Shown: piece by piece, positions 53,277 through 62,343 of the stretch
How positions within the stretch are numbered: the first letter of the stretch is position 1
Layout of the letters: the number at the start of each line of letters is the position of its first letter
Origin: Verrucomicrobiota bacterium
GTDB lineage: Bacteria > Verrucomicrobiota > Verrucomicrobiia > Opitutales > Opitutaceae
NCBI GenBank assembly: GCA_018239845.1
Contig: JAFEGO010000103.1
Span: 1-62,343 of the forward strand
Direction of reading: 5' to 3'
Length of the DNA: 62,343 nucleotides
Made by a program: the position numbers and the translations under genes
The notes under the pieces: model-generated
What the model was told of the DNA's origin: nothing
What the model saw: the letters and a program-made list of their open reading frames with translations, nothing else
Databases searched by the model: none

Positions 53277-55175
53277 CTAGAGCTGGATGGGCAGGCCGAT
53301 CTCGATGATCTGCGACGGGGTGATCTGGTAGTAATCCTTCACTGGACGGGCGTTGCGGCTGAGGAGGGCGTAGAGGCTCTTCTGCCACTTCCACATCGGG
53401 GCGCTGCCGTCGGTGATGATCATCTCGCGGTTGAAGAAGTAGATCGCGCCCTGGGGATTGATGGGCACGCCGAGGTCGTGGACGCGGTCGAGCAGCACGC
53501 CGACATCCGGCGACTCCATGTACCCGTAGCGGCCGATGGCGCGCCAGATGCCTTCGCCGATCTCGGTGAGAGTGAGCTGTTTTTCCGCCGGCACAGTGGG
53601 CACCTCCTCGGTGACGATACTTAGTAGCACGACCGTCTGGTGCAGGCAGCGGTTGGCCTTCACGTGGTGGAGCAGGGCAATGGGCGTGCCGCTGGGCGAA
53701 CCGACCATGAAGACGGCGGCGCCGCCGACGCGGGTGACGTGCTTGCTGCGGGCGATGCTGACCAGCTCGGACTCGGTGACGTTGTTGCCGTACACGCGGA
53801 TGTAGATCTCCTGCCGGCCGATTTTCCACGTGTGCATGACGGCGAGGATCGCGGCGCCGATGGCCAGGGGAAACCAGCCGCCGTTGAAAATCTTGTCGGC
53901 GTTGGAGCTGAGGAAGGCGAGGTCAACGAACAGGAAAACGAGGCAGATCGGCGCCGCGGCCCAGCGGCCATGCTCCCAAGTCTTCTGCGTGACGAGGTAG
54001 TAGGCGATCGTGGTGATGGCCATCGTGCCGGTGACGGCGATGCCGTAGGCGGCGGCGAGATGGTCGGTCGAGCCGAAGAGGACGACCGTGAGGATGCAGC
54101 CGATGGCGAGCAGGGTGTTGACGAAGGGGACGTAGATCTGGCCGGAGTGCTCGGCGTTGGTGTAGTTGATCTTCAGGCGCGGGAAGTAGCCGAGCTGGAT
54201 GGCCTGCCGCGTCAGCGAGTAGGCGCCGGAGATCAGGGCCTGGCTGGCGATGATCGCGGCGAGAATGGAGAGGCCGGTGAGGAAGGCGCGCGGGAGGCCC
54301 TGCGGCGCGAGGGCGAAGAACGGATTTTCCGTCATGCCCGGGTGGGTGAGCGCGTAGGCGCCCTGGCCGAAATAGTTGAGGAAAAGGGCGGGGAACACGA
54401 CGCCGTACCACGCGATGGCGATGTAGCGACGGCCGAAGTGGCCCATGTCAGCGTACAAGGCCTCGGCGCCGGTGATGGCGAGGACGACCGCACCGAGCAG
54501 CGCGGAGATCTCCATGGGACTGTGCTTCAGGAGCGCGAGGCCGTAGCGGGGATCGAGGGCGCGGAGGACGGACGGGCAGCTCGTGATATGCCAGAGGCCG
54601 AGGACCCCGAGCGTGGCAAACCACACCAGCATGACCGGGCCAAAGATGCCGCCGATCTGCTTCGTGCCCTTTTTCTGAATCCAGAAAAGGATGAAGAGAA
54701 TGACGCAGGCGATGAACGCCACGCGCGGCGGCGTGAAACTCGGGCTGATTGCCGTCAGGCCCTCGGCCGCGCCGAGCACGGAGATGGCGGGCGTGATGAT
54801 GCCGTCGCCGAAGAGCAGGGCCGCGCCGACCAGAATCATGATCACGATGGGACCGAGGCGGTGCTTCGGGGAGCGCTCCTTGCCGGCGGAGAGGAGGGCG
54901 AGCAGGGCGAAGATGCCGCCCTCGCCGTGATTGTCGGCCCGCATGACGTACCAGATGTACTTCACGCTCACGACCAGGATGAGCACCCAGAAGATCAGGG
55001 AAAGCACCCCGAGGATGCCGTCCGCGCGGGCGACGCCGGCGGGAAGGTTGCCCAGGCACTCCTTCATGGTGTACAGCGGGCTCGTCCCGATATCGCCAAA
55101 GACGACGCCCAGCGCGCCCAGGCATAACACGCTCTGGGCACCGGCTTTTAATGGCGTGGTGGAAGAATGGCTCAT
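53277..55175 (-). CDS. kup: Kup-type potassium uptake protein
   Basis: 632 residues with about 12 membrane helices in the first 430, then a cytosolic C-terminal domain. Family signatures: [68 protein letters not shown] and [11 protein letters not shown]. It brings in potassium with protons across the inner membrane. I chose the ATG at 55175; upstream in-frame codons run antisense toward menB. Divergent from menB, co-directional with the GNAT gene directly downstream. Confidence 0.95.
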   Translation of the reverse strand: MSHSSTTPLKAGAQSVLCLGALGVVFGDIGTSPLYTMKECLGNLPAGVARADGILGVLSLIFWVLILVVSVKYIWYVMRADNHGEGGIFALLALLSAGKERSPKHRLGPIVIMILVGAALLFGDGIITPAISVLGAAEGLTAISPSFTPPRVAFIACVILFILFWIQKKGTKQIGGIFGPVMLVWFATLGVLGLWHITSCPSVLRALDPRYGLALLKHSPMEISALLGAVVLAITGAEALYADMGHFGRRYIAIAWYGVVFPALFLNYFGQGAYALTHPGMTENPFFALAPQGLPRAFLTGLSILAAIIASQALISGAYSLTRQAIQLGYFPRLKINYTNAEHSGQIYVPFVNTLLAIGCILTVVLFGSTDHLAAAYGIAVTGTMAITTIAYYLVTQKTWEHGRWAAAPICLVFLFVDLAFLSSNADKIFNGGWFPLAIGAAILAVMHTWKIGRQEIYIRVYGNNVTESELVSIARSKHVTRVGGAAVFMVGSPSGTPIALLHHVKANRCLHQTVVLLSIVTEEVPTVPAEKQLTLTEIGEGIWRAIGRYGYMESPDVGVLLDRVHDLGVPINPQGAIYFFNREMIITDGSAPMWKWQKSLYALLSRNARPVKDYYQITPSQIIEIGLPIQL

Positions 55176-55301
55176 CGAAAGGGCAGTTTCAGGTACTGCA
55201 GGACGCGGGCCAAGCAGTTTCAGGTCCGGGGGCCGAAAGTGCTTGCCATGACGGTTTTGGCCGGTGGACAAGCCCGGCAAAATCCTCACGCTGGCCCCAC
55301 T

Positions 55302-56135
55302 ATGACACCGGATTGGAAAATTGCCAAGACCTACACCGACATCCTCTACCACAAGGCGGGCGGCATCGCCAAGGTGACCATCAACCGGCCCGAGAAGCGC
55401 AACGCGTTCCGCCCGGAGACGGTGACGCAGATGTACGACGCCTTCAGCGATGCGCGCGAGGACCCGGCGATCGGCGTGGTGCTCCTGACCGGCGCGGGAC
55501 CGCACACGGACGGCAAGTACGCCTTCTGCGCCGGCGGCGACCAGAGCGTGCGCGGCCACGCGGGCTACATCGGCGACGACGGGGTCCCGCGCCTCAATGT
55601 GCTCGATCTGCAAAAGCTCATCCGCTCGATGCCCAAGGTCGTGATCGCGCTGGTGGCGGGCTACGCCATCGGCGGCGGCCACGTGCTGCACGTGGTGTGC
55701 GACCTGACGATCGCGGCGGACAACGGCATTTTCGGGCAGGTCGGGCCGAAGATGGGGAGTTTCGACGGCGGCTTTGGCTCAAGCTACCTCGCCCGCGTGG
55801 TCGGCCAGAAAAAGGCCCGCGAAATATGGTATCTCTGCCGGCAGTACAACGCCGCCGAGGCGTATGAGATGGGCCTCGTGAACAAGGTCGTACCCGTGGC
55901 CGAACTGGAGGCCGAGGGCGTGAAGTGGGCGACCGAGATCATGGACAAGAGCCCCCTCGCGATCCGGCTGCTCAAGAGCGGCTTCAACGCCGAGCTCGAC
56001 GGGCAGGCAGGCATCCAGGAACTCGCGGGCAATGCGACGCTGCTCTACTACATGAGCGAAGAGGCGAAGGAATTTCACGCCGCCCAGCGCGAGAAGCGGA
56101 AGCCGAACGCGCGGAAGTATCCTTGGCTGCCGTGA
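55302..56135 (+). CDS. menB: 1,4-dihydroxy-2-naphthoyl-CoA synthase
   Basis: 277 residues, a crotonase-fold enzyme. Identity rests on [21 protein letters not shown] opening ([17 protein letters not shown]), [88 protein letters not shown] and the C-terminal [11 protein letters not shown]. It closes the second ring of the menaquinone headgroup from OSB-CoA. The preceding 45 in-frame codons are not conserved-looking, so I start at 55302. menC, menE and menH are not in the window. Confidence 0.95.
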   Translation: MTPDWKIAKTYTDILYHKAGGIAKVTINRPEKRNAFRPETVTQMYDAFSDAREDPAIGVVLLTGAGPHTDGKYAFCAGGDQSVRGHAGYIGDDGVPRLNVLDLQKLIRSMPKVVIALVAGYAIGGGHVLHVVCDLTIAADNGIFGQVGPKMGSFDGGFGSSYLARVVGQKKAREIWYLCRQYNAAEAYEMGLVNKVVPVAELEAEGVKWATEIMDKSPLAIRLLKSGFNAELDGQAGIQELAGNATLLYYMSEEAKEFHAAQREKRKPNARKYPWLP

Positions 56136-56335
56136 GGCAGGGCTACCGGTTTCGCTGGTGCGGCGGGCGGCCTTTTGTTATAATCACGGCCTAGCGGCTG
56201 AGGTTCTTTGACAAAGAAGCTAGCGTGGCGGTTTGGCGGGTGGATATCGGACACTATCGGACAAATGTTGGGTTTTGGTCGATATTGTCCGATTGGCGTG
56301 TGCATACACTAGGGGTACCCTTCGGCGGGTTTGAA

Positions 56336-56391
56336 GTAGCGCAGGCGTCCCGCCTGCCATCGACCGGGTGCAGGCGGGACGCCTGCGCTAC
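56336..56391. repeat. Large inverted repeat of the GCAGGCG..GCTAC unit
   Basis: Perfect 22-bp arms at 56336-56357 and 56370-56391, 12-bp loop. Each arm is itself a small palindrome (GCAGGCG-GGA-CGCCTGC then GCTAC). The right arm contains the stop codon of the kinase-like gene ending at 56388. On the minus strand it would be a strong hairpin at the transcript end. The rest of the gap (56136-56335) contains an AT-rich stretch near 56240-56310 with a repeated TATCGGACA/ATTGTCCGA pattern but no gene. Confidence 0.8.
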
Positions 56392-56915
56392 GTTAGGAGC
56401 GGGACGATGGCGGCGGCGGCCTCGGCGGGACTGAGCGACGCGGTGTCGAGGCGGAGGCGCGGGGTGGGGAGGACCGGTGAGGTAAAAACGCCCTGCGCGC
56501 GGAGCTGGCGGTAGAGGTCGAGGCGAGTGAGCTTGCCGTTTTGGACGCGGGAGTCGTCGGCCAGGCGGCGCTCGATCTCGGCTTCGCTGGCGGTCAGCTC
56601 GACCAAAATCACCTCGCTTCCGGCGGCGGCGAACTCGGCCAGGAGTTCGTCGATGAAACGCTGGGGGACGCTGTTCTCGGGATTGAAGGTGAAGATCAGT
56701 CCGGGCGGGCCGTCGCGCAGGGCACGGCGGAAAACGTCGAACCAGATCTGCTCGCGCAGCGCGATGAAGCCGGGCGTGCCGAAATCATAGACGGACAGGG
56801 CGAGGTTGACCGTGAGATGATTGTGGAAGAGCCGCCAGCCGGTCGCGGCGGCGACCTCGCGCGCGATGGTGAGCTTGCCGACGGCGGGCGGGCCGTAGAG
56901 GAAGAGGAGCTTCAT
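56388..56915 (-). CDS. P-loop kinase-like ATPase
   Basis: 175 residues. A Walker A motif GPPAVGKLT is at about 8-16. FHNHLTVNLALSVYDFGTPGF follows, then a likely Walker B strand (LIFTFNPEN), VILVELTASEAEIERRL and a short lid. It resembles shikimate/gluconate-kinase-like or AAA_33-type small-molecule kinases; the substrate is unknown. Its last codon and stop lie in the arm of the 56336-56391 inverted repeat. A small GGGCGGGTC/GACCCGCCC hairpin (56951-56971) precedes it. Confidence 0.75.
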   Translation of the reverse strand: MKLLFLYGPPAVGKLTIAREVAAATGWRLFHNHLTVNLALSVYDFGTPGFIALREQIWFDVFRRALRDGPPGLIFTFNPENSVPQRFIDELLAEFAAAGSEVILVELTASEAEIERRLADDSRVQNGKLTRLDLYRQLRAQGVFTSPVLPTPRLRLDTASLSPAEAAAAIVPLLT

Positions 56916-56950
56916 GGTGGACGAGGGACCCGAAAGCTGGCGGAGGCGAA

Positions 56951-56971
56951 GGGCGGGTCAGAGACCCGCCC
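56951..56971. repeat. Small perfect hairpin, 9-bp arms
   Basis: GGGCGGGTC, three bases, GACCCGCCC. It lies between the aldolase terminator and the kinase-like gene, in the same style as the other palindromic intergenic repeats here. Confidence 0.5.
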
Positions 56972-56982
56972 TACCTGGGATA

Positions 56983-57012
56983 GCAAAAGACCCGGCGGTA
57001 AGGCCGGGTCTT
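56983..57012 (-). terminator. Intrinsic terminator of the aldolase gene
   Basis: On the minus strand a 10-bp stem AAGACCCGGC/GCCGGGTCTT with a short loop is followed by TTGCTA (TTTT counting the stem end). It starts 30 bases after the fba stop codon. Confidence 0.72.
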
Positions 57013-57041
57013 GGGTAGGATCGAAAAGGAAAGGCCGGCGT

Positions 57042-57992
57042 TTACTTGCCGAGGCTCTTGCGGAGGTCGGCGAGCTGGTTGGCGCTGCCGAGGAGGACGT
57101 TGCGGCTCGCGATGAACTTGGCGTACTCCTCGATGAAGATCTTGCCGGCGGGGCGGAAGTCGAAGTCGCCGGGGTTGTCGCGGAAGTACTCGCGGTGGAC
57201 GCGGGTCCAGACGAGACGGCCGTCGGTGTCGATGTTGACCTTGGTCACACCGCGTTTGGCGGCGGGGAGGTACTCGTTGACATCGACGCCCATGGAGCCG
57301 GCGATCTTGCCGCCGGCGGCGTTGATGCGGGCGACCTCGTCCTGCGGGACGGAGGAGGAACCGTGCATGACGAGCGGGAAACCGGGGAGGAGGGCCTTGA
57401 TCTTCTCAAGGACGTCGAAGTGGAGGGACTGTTTGCCCTTGAACTTGAAGGCGCCGTGGCTCGTGCCGATGGCGCAGGCGAGGGAGTCGCAGCCGGTCTT
57501 GGCGACGAAATCCTTGGCCTCCTCGGGATTGGTGAGCATCGCGTGGCCTTCCTCGACCTTGATGTCCTCCTCGACGCCGCCGAGCATGCCGAGCTCGGCC
57601 TCGACGGAGATGCCCTTGGCGTGGGCGCGATCAACGACGCGCTTGGAGATGGCGACGTTCTGGTCGAAGGACTCGTGGGAGGCGTCGATCATCACGGAGC
57701 TGAAGAAGCCGGAGTCGATGCACTCGTAGCAGGTCTGCTCGTCACCGTGGTCGAGGTGGACGGCAAAAATGGCCTCGGGGAAGATCTCACCGGCCGAGCG
57801 GATGATGGCCTCGAGCATGCGCTTGTCGGTGTACTTGCGCGCGCCCTTGGAGATCTGGATGATGAAGGGGGCCTGCGACTGGATGCAGCCCTTGAAGAGG
57901 CCCATGGCCTGCTCGGCGTTGTTGATGTTGTAGGCGCCGACAGCGTACTTGCCGTAGGCGTGTTTGAAGAGCTGAGCAGTCGTGACGATCAT
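57042..57992 (-). CDS. fba: Class II fructose-bisphosphate aldolase
   Basis: 316 residues. Zinc-site and active-site elements are AVHLDHGDEQTCYECIDSG, MIDASHESFDQNV, the Glu-rich EAELGMLGGVEED, IGTSHGAFKFK, VMHGSSSVP and the glycine-rich KVNIDTDGRL. It interconverts fructose-1,6-bisphosphate with DHAP and G3P in glycolysis and gluconeogenesis. The DAFKGC/NNAEQAMG opening is like other class II enzymes. Single-gene transcript judged by the terminator at 56983-57012 and the gap upstream. The leader is CT-rich with no Shine-Dalgarno sequence. Confidence 0.96.
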   Translation of the reverse strand: MIVTTAQLFKHAYGKYAVGAYNINNAEQAMGLFKGCIQSQAPFIIQISKGARKYTDKRMLEAIIRSAGEIFPEAIFAVHLDHGDEQTCYECIDSGFFSSVMIDASHESFDQNVAISKRVVDRAHAKGISVEAELGMLGGVEEDIKVEEGHAMLTNPEEAKDFVAKTGCDSLACAIGTSHGAFKFKGKQSLHFDVLEKIKALLPGFPLVMHGSSSVPQDEVARINAAGGKIAGSMGVDVNEYLPAAKRGVTKVNIDTDGRLVWTRVHREYFRDNPGDFDFRPAGKIFIEEYAKFIASRNVLLGSANQLADLRKSLGK

Positions 57993-58152
57993 GGGCGTGC
58001 GGGTTGAAGGGGATAGAGGAAGAGGAGCGTAGTTACCGCGGGGAAAGGGTCACAAGGGTTATTTTTGGCCCGACGTGTCTTAGCCCGGCGTCTCCAATCA
58101 AGCCGGAATCGTGCCGACTGCAAACGGCGGTGCCGGACGCCAGCGGAGAAAC

Positions 58153-59160
58153 TCAGCCGCCGCCGGTCTTGGTTGTCGGGGCCGGGGCGGCGGTGCCGCC
58201 CGTGCTGCCGCCCTGGTTGCGAGTGGCGTTGAACTGCTCGCGCATGGTCTTGGCCAAGGCGGCCTGGGCCTGCTGCTCCTGCTGGAGCTGCTGGAGGGCG
58301 GTGACCTGCGGGGCGGTGAGCACGCCCTGGGCGGCGGCGATGGTGGCGTCGGTGATCTTGGTGGAGCCGCCGGGACCGCCGGCGCCGCCGAACATCATGC
58401 GCGCGGGATTGTCGTTGGCGGAGTTCGCGGAATTGGCGGCGAGGATGGAGACCAGCTGGCTGGACTGCGCATCGGTGAGCGGGGTGGAGGAGTAGCTGAG
58501 GCGCTGCTCCAGCTGGTTGACGGTGTTGCGCTGCGGCTGGGTCTGCTCGTAGCTCTGGTATTGGGAGAAAGCGGCGTCGCCGAGGGTGGCCTTGATGGAG
58601 GCGTCGATTTCGTTCTGGGCGTCGCTGACCATCTGCTTGAAGGCGGCGGGGTCGGTGCGGGGATTGATACCCTGCTCGCGGGCGGCGGCGGCGACATCCA
58701 TCATGGACGTCTGTTTCTCGACAAGGAGGTTCTTGAACTTGTCGAGCTGCTCGGGCGTGAGGTTGAGGTTCTTGAAGAGCGGGGCGAAGCGGGCGTCGAG
58801 GGCGCCCTTGCGCTCGAGGGTGACGAGCCGCTGCATCTCGGGCTTTTCCATCAGGGCCATGAACTCGCTGGCGCGGTCGCCCGGACCGCGGTTGGTGCGG
58901 CGGTTGGCGGGACGCGCGACGGCGGCAGCGTCGTCGGTGGCGGGGGCGGGTTTCTGCTCGAGCTCGGTGACGCGGGCCTCGAGGGCCTTGCGGTTCTTTT
59001 CGGCGTCCCAAAGGCGTTTCTGCCAGTCGGCGCGCTCGTTGCTGTTCATCGCCGCGGCGCGGAGATCGATGAGCTCGTTGTACTGGCGCCACGCGAGCAC
59101 CCCGCCGGCGACCGTGGTGAGAAAGAGGACGAGCAGCAGGTAATCCTTGGGGAATTTCAC
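58153..59160 (-). CDS. Membrane-anchored helical protein of unknown function
   Basis: 335 residues from a GTG start. A single N-terminal helix (YLLLVLFLTTVAGGVLAW) anchors it, followed by a coiled coil (about 25-70) and an Arg/Asn/Pro linker. The rest is helical and Gln-rich with two LTPEQ/LTAPQ-type motifs (NLNLTPEQLDKFKNLL near 132, GVLTAPQVTALQQL near 282), which recall Spy/CpxP-like LTxxQ repeats. That resemblance is suggestive only. The C-terminus is a low-complexity Gly/Thr/Pro tail. It probably faces the periplasm. Co-directional with and downstream of the topoisomerase gene, 82 bases after it. Confidence 0.7.
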   Translation of the reverse strand: MKFPKDYLLLVLFLTTVAGGVLAWRQYNELIDLRAAAMNSNERADWQKRLWDAEKNRKALEARVTELEQKPAPATDDAAAVARPANRRTNRGPGDRASEFMALMEKPEMQRLVTLERKGALDARFAPLFKNLNLTPEQLDKFKNLLVEKQTSMMDVAAAAREQGINPRTDPAAFKQMVSDAQNEIDASIKATLGDAAFSQYQSYEQTQPQRNTVNQLEQRLSYSSTPLTDAQSSQLVSILAANSANSANDNPARMMFGGAGGPGGSTKITDATIAAAQGVLTAPQVTALQQLQQEQQAQAALAKTMREQFNATRNQGGSTGGTAAPAPTTKTGGG

Positions 59161-59242
59161 GCAGGAGATGACGTAACCTGCGGAGCGAGGTTACTCAAGC
59201 TTGCGTGCGGGCGGAGGCCGATGCGACCGCCGCCATCCTGCG

Positions 59243-62041
<2,799 letters not shown>

Positions 62042-62138
62042 GGGAACGGGAGCGGTTACGCAGCGTCACCATGAAGTGCAAGAAATAGTTTTGGGGCGGA
62101 CCTCGGGTCAGGGGCCGTACGCGATGAACTTCTCGGGG

Positions 62139-62343
62139 TTAAAACGGTAGGAAGCGGTACACGCTGTGGAGCACGAAGAGATTGCCGGCGATCAGGGAGC
62201 GCGTGAAACGCGGCTCGGCGAGCAGGGCGCGGTTGAAGGCGAAGGTGAGCGGGAGCATCGTGCGGGCGACGGCCCAGTAACCGTGCCAGACATGGTCGCC
62301 GAGAATCCAGAAGAGCACGGCGAAGGGCAGGCCGAGGCGGAGC
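62139..62343 (-). CDS. C-terminal end of an unknown membrane protein (truncated)
   Basis: The last 67 codons of a minus-strand gene whose start lies beyond the right edge. The visible part reads as hydrophobic segments (LPFAVLFWILGDHVWHGYW, TMLPLTFAFN, LIAGNLFVLHSVYRFLPF) broken by an Arg-rich loop (AEPRFTRS). At least two membrane helices are likely. No family recognised. It reads toward topB with a 97-base gap. Confidence 0.6.
   Translation of the reverse strand, partial: LRLGLPFAVLFWILGDHVWHGYWAVARTMLPLTFAFNRALLAEPRFTRSLIAGNLFVLHSVYRFLPF

Noticed and set aside
53640..55127. A 495-codon plus-strand frame opposite kup.
   Set aside because: Low-complexity Glu/Gly/Asp/Ala shadow with no motif; kup on the other strand has all its signatures.

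Overview
The window is GC-rich, gene-dense bacterial chromosome with no rRNA, tRNA, CRISPR array, phage or transposase that I could see. Gene content suggests a Gram-negative, respiring, menaquinone-using heterotroph: LpxA, a TonB receptor and a TonB-linked iron cluster, menF/menD/menB, and xylose isomerase. A DUF1080 glycoside-type protein, a TIGR03790 protein and a giant LysM coiled-coil protein fit Verrucomicrobiota, probably near Opitutaceae. That placement is inference from gene content and style, not from a marker phylogeny.

Layout. 1-8.8 kb: the 3' part of a giant LysM coiled-coil gene, a Ste24-like M48 protease and a secreted endonuclease/exonuclease/phosphatase protein. 8.9-14.5 kb: an esterase, two divergent Fe(II)/2OG-type oxygenases, a Gdx/SugE exporter, a Tam-like methyltransferase, a lipoprotein and a Tat-signal aminotransferase. 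14.6-21.4 kb: xylA, then a four-gene minus-strand iron cluster (TonB receptor, PKHD hydroxylase, PepSY membrane protein, TPR protein) resembling piuA-piuC-piuB. 21.5-28.5 kb: aroB, an unknown nuclease-fold-like protein, lpxA-pdxA, an A-type Fe-S carrier, infC, a cell-wall amidase and an S1/P1 nuclease. 28.6-32.1 kb: a CLC-F-type fluoride exporter behind a clear fluoride riboswitch, divergent from a TIGR03790 protein. 32.1-44.7 kb: clpP, then purine degradation: ade, guaD and a tight seven-gene operon (malate synthase, uraD, hiuH, allC, allB, allE and a single-chain xanthine dehydrogenase). 44.7-47.3 kb: a small membrane protein, then minus-strand ispH-DUF1080-xdhC. 47.4-56.1 kb: metG-menF-menD, a low-GC orphan, a GNAT, kup and menB. 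56.4-62.3 kb: a P-loop kinase-like protein, class II aldolase, a membrane-anchored helical protein, a topoisomerase III and the tail of an unknown membrane protein.

How it works together. The purine block can take adenine and guanine to hypoxanthine and xanthine, then to urate, and from 5-hydroxyisourate through allantoin and allantoate to ureidoglycolate. Malate synthase can absorb the glyoxylate released at the end. The urate-oxidising enzyme and the final ureidoglycolate step are not in the window. A secreted S1/P1 nuclease and a secreted EEP protein could feed nucleic-acid scavenging.

Two general traits stand out. Almost no gene has an AGGAGG-like Shine-Dalgarno sequence, and several leaders are pyrimidine-rich instead. 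Many intergenic gaps carry strong inverted repeats of several different families, often abutting or overlapping stop codons.
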